DNA from: Thermoplasmata archaeon
Lineage (GTDB): Archaea > Thermoplasmatota > Thermoplasmata > Halarchaeoplasmatales > Halarchaeoplasmataceae
DNA length: 20,760 bases
Assembly (NCBI GenBank): GCA_019594305.1
Contig: JAFDTZ010000024.1
Coordinates: forward strand, 1-20,760
Reading direction: 5' to 3'
Below the pieces are notes generated by a model. It ran no database searches and was not told where the DNA came from. It worked only from the letters and a program-made list of their open reading frames with translations. The position numbers were made by a program, and so were the translations under genes. Positions within the stretch are counted from its first letter, which is position 1. Each line of letters starts with the position of its first letter. Below, in pieces: positions 6,905-13,410 of this stretch.

Positions 6905-7094
6905 AAATGGGTGTTCGGATAATTATCCAATATACTAGTCTTGCGGTTCCTTTAAATCGATCATACGTATCCACATCGTCTATTGTTTTACTCTTTAAAA
7001 CGTTTATTGGGCCTCCCATAAATAATGAAAAGGGGTTTGTATGCACGAGATATACTCAGATGGTTATGAGTATGCAGTTTGTTACTCGAGTGTT
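6905..7094. other. AT-rich gene-poor stretch
   Basis: Together with 6685-6751 this forms a roughly 400-bp zone with no confident gene apart from the start-less zinc-ribbon ORF. The minus-strand frame running from 7046 down to 6828 gives MGGPINVLKSKTIDDVDTYD from an internal ATG, but it shows no family resemblance and overlaps the zinc-ribbon frame. It may be the displaced 5' end of the same broken gene. No repeat, tRNA or terminator was recognised. Confidence 0.4.
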
Positions 7095-8003
7095 TTATTC
7101 ATCACTATCTCTGCCACCAGTAGGTAAAAGAGGTGGTTCGAAACCTCCACCTCCGCCGCCACCTCCGCTAGGGATTGGAGATATAAGGATGTTGCCGTTC
7201 CCATACACAACGATGCTGCCGTAGAAACTGAATCGGAATGGATTATCGTCAAAAGATACACCCCAAAGAGTATTAGTTGCCTCATCAAGAGCACCCTTTA
7301 CAGTATATGGTTCATCCGGGTCCAATGCGTATTCATAGAATAAACTAAGGAATTCATATCCTGCCTGATCAACATCCCATATATTTCCCCGCAACCAATA
7401 CGCCATTTCTTCAAATCCGATGAAGGCATGACCACTGCTGTCCGGATTATTATAGCCGTCTTCACTGAGATCGGGGTCCCGCAGGATTGCATAGGGCATG
7501 CCAACAGCTCTTTCAGCCCCAAAATCATAATATCCGGTTTGATTCCCCTGCCAACAAGACCATAAGAAAACAAACTTGGGATTGGGGAAAGAGGGTGTAT
7601 TAGGATAAATTCCGTCTGAAACTATCTGATTGTTGTCAGCGTAAACCTTATGATCACTGACATCTCCCGTCCGTATATAATATTTAGGTGGAGTATACCC
7701 CGACAACTTATTCCCATGACCTATGTAAAACACAATAGATTCGCTTTCTTCTACACCTTCAGCCGCCGAATGAATATTCTCTACAGTAGTGTCTTCCGGA
7801 AACCAATTGTGTGTGTTTTCATAGAATGTATCGTCAGATAAGGAAATGATCAAATTGGTTATATCTTCTTGCAAATCTTCCTCATCGGAATTACCATGTA
7901 ATTGACCCATGGATACCGAAGACCGACCGTGGGCTATAGCGGGTACCGTGGTCAAGAGCAACATGCAAACTACCAATAATGAAGCAAATATTCTCTTGCT
8001 CAT
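7095..8003 (-). CDS. Secreted caspase-like cysteine peptidase (C11/C25/CHAT-like fold)
   Basis: The 302-residue product has a signal peptide (MSKRIFASLLVVCMLLLTTV, likely cleaved after PAIA at 24). The mature part carries a caspase-fold dyad: H96 in 'IVFYIGHGNKLSGY' and C150 in 'FVFLWSCWQGN', each after a hydrophobic strand. The later 'GHAFIGFEEMAYWL' fits the loop-strand that follows the Cys in clan CD peptidases. The C-terminus is a run of eight glycines followed by 'FEPPLLPTGGRDSDE', with no membrane anchor, so the enzyme is probably released or held by a partner. It overlaps the upstream PepSY-like gene by four bases (ATGA), with an AAAGGAGGG site inside that gene. The exact peptidase family and substrate are not determined; a signalling or structural role without catalysis is possible. 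Confidence 0.8.
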   Translation of the reverse strand: MSKRIFASLLVVCMLLLTTVPAIAHGRSSVSMGQLHGNSDEEDLQEDITNLIISLSDDTFYENTHNWFPEDTTVENIHSAAEGVEESESIVFYIGHGNKLSGYTPPKYYIRTGDVSDHKVYADNNQIVSDGIYPNTPSFPNPKFVFLWSCWQGNQTGYYDFGAERAVGMPYAILRDPDLSEDGYNNPDSSGHAFIGFEEMAYWLRGNIWDVDQAGYEFLSLFYEYALDPDEPYTVKGALDEATNTLWGVSFDDNPFRFSFYGSIVVYGNGNILISPIPSGGGGGGGGFEPPLLPTGGRDSDE

Positions 8004-9100
8004 GGTTTTCGCCCTCCTTTACTGATCACCTTGTGATATGCTACCGCAAATGTTACAACTGATACGATCAGTATGGGAATTATAATATTCCACGGCATGC
8101 TTCTTGGTACCGGAGAAGGTGGATGGCTACCGTAGGTACCCGATTTACCGGTGTTATATACTTCGCCATTATCTGCCCATATGCTTGCATAAAGGCCTGT
8201 GACAGGTTTTATGTCGCCATAGAATTCAAAACGTACCGTCCATTTTGGATATAATAGCATGGTGTTGTTGTCGTTATCAGGATGCAATGTGTGCCAATCC
8301 CTCATGAAATATAAAGTTGCGTTTATACCCGTTATCTCGCTACCGTATTCATCCGCAAATTCTTCCGCATACGGTCTTGCGATTTCTATGGCTTCTTCTT
8401 TGGATATATTGATATCAGTTGTTCCGTATTGATAAATCAATCTAGAAACTAATTGCACAATCACTCCCGAATCGGTCATTACTATGCGCACTCCTCGTGT
8501 TGATTTGAATTCACCGACATATTCAGACCATGAAAATTGCACGAATGTATCCGTTTGGCGGTGACTATGTTCCGTGTTAACGTTGAGCCTCCAACTATCG
8601 CTCTCTATCTCTTTTTCTCCCGTCGATTTTGCCAATGAGAGTGTTTCATAAAGTTCACTTTTATCTACAGAGAAATGTTGTTCGTATTTCTCGAAGGCAG
8701 TATCCAAACGATCGGCATAACCCATTACAGTAGGTTCTTCGATCTCTACATTGCTTAGTAACTTTTCGAAGTCAACATCCGTATCACTGTAATCATACAA
8801 TCTATAAGAAAGAACCCTTCCTTGAGCTAATAATATACGGCCTTTATAATCTCCAAATTCAAAAGTGACAGAGGTATAAGGAAATCTATAACCGGTGGTA
8901 GCATCACGATTCACGTGGAAATACCCCACACTGTAACTGCTCATATCTATACCGGCTACATCCTCAAGGAAGCTTACCGCTAGCTCCTTCATATCCTGTT
9001 CCGATGCTTCATTAGTGCAGGGTATGACTATCAACCCACTAACTAACATAACTACCGATAAAACTACAAGACCCGATCTCCTTTTTCTCCTACATGACAT
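8000..9100 (-). CDS. Membrane-anchored YcdB/PepSY-like extracytoplasmic protein
   Basis: The ATG at 9100 gives 366 residues (MSCRRKRRSGLVVLSVVMLV...). A GTG-type start at 9127 would add nine residues but lies within the TATA-like box, so 9100 is preferred. The protein has a basic N-terminus with a signal or anchor helix and a long beta-rich exterior region. It also has a PepSY/YcdB-like signature 'NISKEEAIEIARPYAEEFA' about two thirds along, and a C-terminal transmembrane helix (PWNIIIPILIVSVVTFAVAY) followed by a short basic tail. PepSY domains are known as inhibitory or chaperone-like parts of secreted proteases and as domains of anchored envelope proteins. The direct coupling to a secreted caspase-like peptidase suggests that this protein controls or anchors that enzyme, which is inference. 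The family call is moderate because it rests on one motif and the topology. Confidence 0.65.
   Translation of the reverse strand: MSCRRKRRSGLVVLSVVMLVSGLIVIPCTNEASEQDMKELAVSFLEDVAGIDMSSYSVGYFHVNRDATTGYRFPYTSVTFEFGDYKGRILLAQGRVLSYRLYDYSDTDVDFEKLLSNVEIEEPTVMGYADRLDTAFEKYEQHFSVDKSELYETLSLAKSTGEKEIESDSWRLNVNTEHSHRQTDTFVQFSWSEYVGEFKSTRGVRIVMTDSGVIVQLVSRLIYQYGTTDINISKEEAIEIARPYAEEFADEYGSEITGINATLYFMRDWHTLHPDNDNNTMLLYPKWTVRFEFYGDIKPVTGLYASIWADNGEVYNTGKSGTYGSHPPSPVPRSMPWNIIIPILIVSVVTFAVAYHKVISKGGRKP
8012..8020 (-). promoter_or_regulatory. Ribosome-binding site for the caspase-like gene
   Basis: The minus strand reads AAAGGAGGG, eight bases before the ATG at 8003, inside the last codons of the upstream gene. 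It marks the pair as one translationally coupled message. Confidence 0.75.
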
Positions 9101-9127
9101 ACTATCCCTTATGATAATATGGCACAC

Positions 9128-9139
9128 ATATATATATAT
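9128..9139 (-). promoter_or_regulatory. TATA-like box for the PepSY/peptidase operon
   Basis: A 12-bp ATATATATATAT tract is centred about 33 bp upstream of the ATG at 9100. It is the strongest TATA-like element in the gap and predicts a transcript with only a few leader bases. Confidence 0.5.
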
Positions 9140-9444
9140 CTTTCGGTAGCTGCTTGTCAGGTGCGTTATCTGCGAATTATTTTGCCCACTTCATCCACAG
9201 AGTCTTGCCCGAGTGATGGTCGGGGTGCAGTTCTACATTCATCCTCACTACCCGTTGCGGATGTCCTCCACTGCTCATCTCGGAAATCAACTATGATGTA
9301 GAAATAACCGCTTTATCTTTAACTACTTACGGATAGAAGGGTATGCTATGGTTTGATGAAAAATATTGTTTTGCCCCCTGAAGTATCTTTCTTTGAACCG
9401 TGCAAGTTAAATAATCAAAGACTATTCAGCAGTAAGGTGTTAAC
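9140..9444. other. Intergenic stretch upstream of UMP kinase, with one possible 33-codon ORF
   Basis: About 300 bp separate the divergent peptidase operon from UMP kinase. The minus strand holds a 33-codon ORF (9177-9278, MSSGGHPQRVVRMNVELHPD... ending WMKWAK) with no clear ribosome site and no recognised family. The plus strand has a TATA-like run (GTTAAATAATC, about 9408-9418) and an AAGGTG site (9434-9439) before the UMP kinase start. No RNA gene or repeat was recognised. Confidence 0.35.
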
Positions 9445-10134
9445 TTGAAAGAAGATTTAGTGCTCTCAATAGGCGGCTCGATTCTACTGCCAGAAGATGA
9501 AAACGTATCTGATATAGAGGCTATCGCAGAAGTTATACTTGATGCATCCGAAGATAAAAAGTTGTACCTCGTTGTCGGCGGCGGGAGAACGGCCCGTAAA
9601 TACATCAACTGGGGCCGTAAATTGGGAGCTAACGAAGCTACTCTGGACGACCTAGGTATAGAAACATCGAGATTGAATGCCAGGTTACTCATCATCGCCC
9701 TGGGGAAAACCGCTTACTCCGTCCCGGCTAAAAATTTCGACGAAGCGGTATCGGCGGGAAACCATTATCCTATCGTCACCATGGGCGGTACACATCCCGG
9801 ACATACCACGGACGCTGTCGCGGCCATGCTGGCCGAGCGGTTGCACGTGAAGAGGCTCATCAACGTGACCTCCGTCGACGGGGTTTACACCGCAGACCCC
9901 AAAAAGGATCCAAATGCAGAACATATAGAAAAGATGGACTACGATAGACTCATCGAAATAGTATCCAAGGGTGAGAGGGGTGCCGGCCCGAACATCGTCT
10001 TCGACCCCCTGGCAGCCAAAATAGTAAAGAGGGCCAACATCACCACTCAAATCGTATCCGGTTATGATCTAGATAATTTGAGAAAGGCTATCGATGATCT
10101 TGATTTCGTCGGGACTACCGTGTCATCTATATAG
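9445..10134 (+). CDS. pyrH: UMP kinase, archaeal type
   Basis: This 229-residue enzyme of the amino acid kinase superfamily converts UMP to UDP with ATP in pyrimidine synthesis. The phosphate-binding 'LSIGGSIL' is at 7-14 and 'LVVGGGRTARKY' at 42-53. The acceptor-site region 'GGTHPGHTTDAVAAMLAE' (114-131) and the nucleotide-binding 'TSVDGVYTADPKKDPNA' (142-158) are typical of the archaeal UMP kinase branch. Length matches the family (about 225). The TTG start at 9445 lies five bases after AAGGTG. The gene ends in a TAG that is itself part of the first CTATATAG palindrome upstream of pit. Function is housekeeping, and its position next to the phosphate genes need not be functional. Confidence 0.95.
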   Translation: MKEDLVLSIGGSILLPEDENVSDIEAIAEVILDASEDKKLYLVVGGGRTARKYINWGRKLGANEATLDDLGIETSRLNARLLIIALGKTAYSVPAKNFDEAVSAGNHYPIVTMGGTHPGHTTDAVAAMLAERLHVKRLINVTSVDGVYTADPKKDPNAEHIEKMDYDRLIEIVSKGERGAGPNIVFDPLAAKIVKRANITTQIVSGYDLDNLRKAIDDLDFVGTTVSSI

Positions 10135-10168
10135 GCTATATAGTCTATATAAGATATAGTTATATACG
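10127..10168 (+). promoter_or_regulatory. Tandem CTATATAG palindromes and TATA region upstream of pit (candidate operator)
   Basis: Two perfect copies of the palindrome CTATATAG start at 10127 and 10136, a near copy CTATATAA starts at 10145, and a weaker ATATAG starts at 10154, giving a 9-bp period. A TATA-like GTTATATAC (about 10159-10167) follows, about 26-28 bp before the pit ATG, which suggests a leaderless message. Similar elements occur before phoU. Operator function is inferred. Confidence 0.5.
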
Positions 10169-10191
10169 TAGCCAATTTCATCGCAATTTGC

Positions 10192-11439
10192 ATGTTTGGT
10201 TTGAATCCCACGGAGAGCTTATTCTTGGCCGCCGCCTTGGCAGCCGGCCTGTACATGGCTTGGAATATCGGTGCAAACGATGTGGCCAATTCCATGTCCA
10301 CCGCCGTGGGTGCCGGCGCTATCACGTACAAACAGGCTATCGTCATAGCTTCTATACTCACTGTGGCAGGTGCGGTGCTCGTTGGCGAACATGTAACTTC
10401 TACGGTTAAAGGCGGTATATTCGACCCCACGGAAATCGACTCGTTAAATCTAGCCCTGGGCGGTCTGTCGGCGGTACTAGCCGCCGGGATGTGGGTAACC
10501 ATAGCAACGTGGAAATCTCTGCCCATATCAACCTCCCACTCCATCATAGGAGGTATGTTGGGCTTCGGCCTGGTGGCGGGGGGTCCTTCCGTGATCTCAT
10601 GGGGAACACTTGGTAGGGTAGTACTCAGCTGGGTCACTTCACCAATATCCGGCGCCATCCTCGCCTTCATAATATTCAACATTATAATCAAATTGATTTT
10701 CAACGCCGACGACGCTTACGAGAGGGCGAAAAAGCTGACACCATTCTTCCTTTTTGCTACTTTCTTCATCATCTCTCTTTCACTCTTCTTCGATACCGCA
10801 TTGGCTCGTAAAGTATTCGGTAGAGATCTTTTATATATCGAGGTGATGCTAGTCGCATCTGTAGTCGGAACGGTTGTGGGGATATTTGGAAAGTATTTCA
10901 TACTCAGAGGGGTGGAGGATGGCGACGATTACGAAGGTGTGGAAAAAATATTTCGCAATCTTCAGGTGATCACCTCATGCTTCGTGGCCTTTTCACATGG
11001 TGCAAACGATGTAGCCAATGCAATAGGCCCTTTACTTCTGGTTGTGGAAAATGTCATACCCGTAGAAAAACACCCCTTTTTCCTGGGTGCGAACTACCTC
11101 CTGTTCATAGGCGGGATGGGAATAGCGGTGGGATTGTCAACGTGGGGTTACAGGGTCATTAAAACCATCGGCTTCGGTGTTACCAAGCTGACGAACACAA
11201 GGGGTTTCTCCGTGGACTTCGGGGCCGCCACTACCATACTTGTGGCTAGCAAGTTGGGTATGCCCATATCCACCAGCCATACCGTAGTGGGCGCGGTGTT
11301 CGGTGTCGGACTTGCCAGGGGATTGGAAGCCATAAATCTCGGGGTGTTGAAGAATATAGTAATCTCGTGGATAGTCACGGTACCGATAGCCGCAGTAACG
11401 AGCGTGTTACTTTACATTTCATTCCTTCAGTTAATTTAA
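10192..11439 (+). CDS. pit: Low-affinity inorganic phosphate transporter, Pit/Pho4 family
   Basis: This 415-residue polytopic membrane protein shows the duplicated Pho4 architecture. 'GANDVANS' at 27-34 is matched by 'GANDVANA' at 270-277, and 'SLPISTSHSIIGG' at 109-121 is matched by 'GMPISTSHTVVGA' at 356-368. Pit proteins import phosphate, often as a metal-phosphate complex, driven by an ion gradient. A soluble charged loop (about 171-183 and 238-258) separates the two repeat halves. The ATG at 10192 follows a TATA-like box by about 28 bp. The next gene, a DUF47 protein, starts 28 bases after the stop. DUF47 genes very commonly accompany Pit genes, which supports phosphate as substrate, although sulfate is transported by some Pho4 relatives. 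Confidence 0.95.
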   Translation: MFGLNPTESLFLAAALAAGLYMAWNIGANDVANSMSTAVGAGAITYKQAIVIASILTVAGAVLVGEHVTSTVKGGIFDPTEIDSLNLALGGLSAVLAAGMWVTIATWKSLPISTSHSIIGGMLGFGLVAGGPSVISWGTLGRVVLSWVTSPISGAILAFIIFNIIIKLIFNADDAYERAKKLTPFFLFATFFIISLSLFFDTALARKVFGRDLLYIEVMLVASVVGTVVGIFGKYFILRGVEDGDDYEGVEKIFRNLQVITSCFVAFSHGANDVANAIGPLLLVVENVIPVEKHPFFLGANYLLFIGGMGIAVGLSTWGYRVIKTIGFGVTKLTNTRGFSVDFGAATTILVASKLGMPISTSHTVVGAVFGVGLARGLEAINLGVLKNIVISWIVTVPIAAVTSVLLYISFLQLI

Positions 11440-11467
11440 ATAACAAGAATAGCATATGGTGTTGATC

Positions 11468-12154
11468 ATGGGCGCTAAATACAGACGAGCGAGTTTGGAA
11501 GGGATGTTCTTCAAATCCCCATTCGATGGCTTACGCAAGCACTCCCAGTTGATAAAATCGGCAGCGGGGGAACTGAAAAAAGGTATTCACCTTTATACCG
11601 GGGGTGATTACGAAAAGGCCCAGAAATCCTTCGATAAGGTAGCCAAATTGGAACATGAAGCGGATAAAGTCAAATTGGCCGTACGTGAAAACCTGCCCAG
11701 CTTTATATTCATGCCAATACGCAGAGATGATTTTTTGCATCTGCTCAAGGAAGCGGACTCGATACTCGACTACGCAAAGGATGTTGGCGTACTGCTACAT
11801 ATGCGCGAGGAGCCCATCCCGGATTTTGTAAAAGAGGACTTCAAAATATTTTCCGAAAAGGTTTTTTGTTCCGTGGAAAAGTTCGAGGAGTTGATGGACG
11901 CCTTCTCGGAGCTTCTGGAGACATCTTTCGGTAAAAAATCGAAGGAAGATATCAAACGGCTGCAGAGTGAGATAAGCCATATGGAGTTCGAAGCGGATAA
12001 GGTGGAGAAAGATATCTCAAGGGCGCTTTTCAACTACGACGAATCACCCCTAACCGCCGTACACCTGCTGAAGGTGGTTGACCGGATGGACGCCATCGCC
12101 GATCATGCGGAGAACGTGGGCGATATGATAGATTCCATACTGGAATCCAGATGA
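11468..12154 (+). CDS. DUF47 family PhoU-like protein (Pit accessory protein)
   Basis: This all-helical protein has two PhoU-like repeats. Each has a metal-binding type E-x-x-x-D motif: 'LEHEADKVKLAVRENL' in the first half and 'MEFEADKVEKDISRALF' in the second. Each is followed by a segment with paired acidic residues ('LLKEADSILDYAKDVG', 'VVDRMDAIADHAENVGDMI'). DUF47 proteins pair with Pit transporters and are thought to regulate their activity. The ATG at 11468 (MGAKYRRASLEG, 228 residues) was chosen because GGTG lies five bases before it. An ATG at 11456 would add MVLI. It sits in the phosphate module between pit and phoU. The regulatory role is by family analogy. Confidence 0.9.
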   Translation: MGAKYRRASLEGMFFKSPFDGLRKHSQLIKSAAGELKKGIHLYTGGDYEKAQKSFDKVAKLEHEADKVKLAVRENLPSFIFMPIRRDDFLHLLKEADSILDYAKDVGVLLHMREEPIPDFVKEDFKIFSEKVFCSVEKFEELMDAFSELLETSFGKKSKEDIKRLQSEISHMEFEADKVEKDISRALFNYDESPLTAVHLLKVVDRMDAIADHAENVGDMIDSILESR

Positions 12155-12160
12155 ATGTTT

Positions 12161-12217
12161 GATATATCTACCGCCACGTAATCTATGTAGTCGGGGCAAA
12201 ATCTAAATAGATATATC
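12161..12217 (+). promoter_or_regulatory. phoU promoter with palindromes resembling those of pit (candidate operator)
   Basis: The 76-bp gap holds GATATATC at 12161 and again at 12210, ATCTATGTAG at 12181 and ATCTAAATAG at 12201. The middle pair is spaced exactly 20 bp, about two helical turns. The pit promoter carries the matching ATCTATATAG at 10125-10134. The CTAAATAG element is about 24 bp from the phoU ATG, where a TATA box would lie, so a bound repressor could block TBP. This is inferred from sequence likeness only. Confidence 0.45.
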
Positions 12218-12230
12218 CGATGCATTTATT

Positions 12231-13229
12231 ATGGTAGAAACAAGAAAGGTGCAAATGACAGGGGGTTCGACTTACATCATATCGTTACCAAAATCTTGGG
12301 CTTTGGAGAGAGATATTAAAGCAGGTGATTCTCTCGTAGTCGCCCCCAGGAGTGACGGCACCGTTGTTATCAGCTCGGAAGGCGACTTTGAGAAGAAGGT
12401 TAACACGAAACAACTGAAATTGGACGGATATACCGCACAGACACTAATTCGTTCTCTGATAGGTACGTACATGGCCGGTTACACGATAGTGGAGATGGCC
12501 GACAATAAAGGCATCAAGCCCGATTTAAGAAGTGCCATAATGAGGTTCACCAGGATGGTGATAGGCCCGGAAATAATCGAGGAATCGGAAAGGCGGATAA
12601 TTCTCAAGGACCTGATCGATCCTTCCGAGTTCTCACAAAGAAAGGGCCTCAAAAGGATGTATCTCATGGTTAAAAAGATGCACGAGGATGCCATATTGTC
12701 CTTTGAAGGCGGTAACATCACATTGGCAAAGGACGTGATAGAAAGGGACGGTGACGTGGACAGGTTGTACTGGATGATCACCAAGCATTACAATATGCTT
12801 TTAGCCAATCCGAAGCTTATAGATAATCTCGAGATAACCAGGGAGAGGAGTCTAAGTTATATGTTGGTATCCAGGTCCATGGAAAGGATAGGTGACCACG
12901 CCGTAAGGATCGCCAGGAACACCATGATATCATCCGACGGGTTCAAGGAGGGTTTAAAGGATGAAATAAGAAAGGAAAGCGAACTGTCCATGAAGATACT
13001 CGACTGTGCTGCGGATTCCTTCTTCGAGGAGGACCTGAACAAGGCCAATGCGTCCATCGACATGCGTGACAAGCTGGAGCGGATGAACGACAAGCTCATG
13101 AAGGTGGTGAAGGAAGAGAGAAAGGTTGACGTTACCCCTCTTTCGTACATACTGGAAAGTATCTCCAGAACCGGCTCCTATGCAACGGATATCTCGGAGA
13201 TCAGTATCAACTATATCATGTCAGGTTGA
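12231..13229 (+). CDS. phoU: Phosphate-responsive regulator: AbrB-type DNA-binding domain fused to PhoU
   Basis: The 332-residue protein begins with a SpoVT/AbrB-type swapped-hairpin domain (about 1-48: 'RKVQMTGGSTYIISLPKSWA', then 'DIKAGDSLVVAPRSDGTVVI'). An all-helical PhoU region follows, with 'VIERDGDVDRLYWMI' (169-183) and 'RSMERIGDHAVRIARN' (215-230). PhoU proteins sense or transmit phosphate status by controlling phosphate uptake. The archaeal AbrB-PhoU fusion is well suited to act directly as a transcription factor. The start is an ATG close to the predicted TATA box, so the message is probably leaderless. It follows pit and the DUF47 gene and shares palindromic elements with the pit promoter, suggesting autoregulation and control of pit. 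DNA binding is inferred from the domain. Confidence 0.93.
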   Translation: MVETRKVQMTGGSTYIISLPKSWALERDIKAGDSLVVAPRSDGTVVISSEGDFEKKVNTKQLKLDGYTAQTLIRSLIGTYMAGYTIVEMADNKGIKPDLRSAIMRFTRMVIGPEIIEESERRIILKDLIDPSEFSQRKGLKRMYLMVKKMHEDAILSFEGGNITLAKDVIERDGDVDRLYWMITKHYNMLLANPKLIDNLEITRERSLSYMLVSRSMERIGDHAVRIARNTMISSDGFKEGLKDEIRKESELSMKILDCAADSFFEEDLNKANASIDMRDKLERMNDKLMKVVKEERKVDVTPLSYILESISRTGSYATDISEISINYIMSG

Positions 13230-13242
13230 AAAATGATCAGGG

Positions 13243-13410
13243 TCAACCAGGGAGGTTCCTCATGATCTCCCTGTACCAAAGTGGCGAGGATAGGTTGACG
13301 AAGGCGAACCATAAAACGCCAATAACCGCTGCGGAAACCGCGAACGAGACAAATCCTTCCAACAGATAATGAACGGTCAATCCCGAAATTATCATCGCCG
13401 TACACATTGC
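13243..13410 (-). other. In-frame C-terminal extension of the flippase, beyond a TAG codon
   Basis: Immediately after the flippase TAG (13411-13413) the same frame continues for 55 codons to a TGA at 13243. It encodes AMCTAMIISGLTVHYLL, then EGFVSFAVSAAVIGVLWFAF and a polar end 'SSPLWYREIMRNLPG'. These are two hydrophobic helices, which are the last two expected for a 14-helix flippase. The extension ends 13 bp from the convergent phoU stop, the tight spacing expected of real gene ends. It could also start independently at the ATG at 13407. Whether it is translated as an extension by readthrough or pyrrolysine, as a separate peptide, or not at all cannot be decided from sequence. Confidence 0.6.

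Noticed and set aside
9206..9225. Short inverted repeat (CCCGA / TCGGG) between the peptidase operon and UMP kinase
   Set aside because: The stem is only five base pairs, is not followed by a T-run and is not placed at a gene end, so a terminator call is not justified.
9177..9278. 33-codon minus-strand ORF in the gap before UMP kinase
   Set aside because: It has no ribosome site, family resemblance or neighbour coupling, so it is kept only as a note in the intergenic entry.
10127..10143. Reading the tandem CTATATAG copies as a CRISPR or attachment-site repeat
   Set aside because: The units are only 8-9 bp with no spacers, and no integrase or cas gene is present. A promoter or operator role fits better.
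10062..10703. Minus-strand open frame of 213 codons
   Set aside because: It lies antisense to the Pit transporter, whose duplicated Pho4 motifs are unmistakable. The antisense product is rich in Ala, Pro and Thr, as expected of a mirror of GC-rich membrane codons.
13211..13405. 64-codon minus-strand ORF overlapping the flippase extension
   Set aside because: It is in a different frame from the hydrophobic extension and its product is not protein-like; the extension in the flippase frame is the better explanation.
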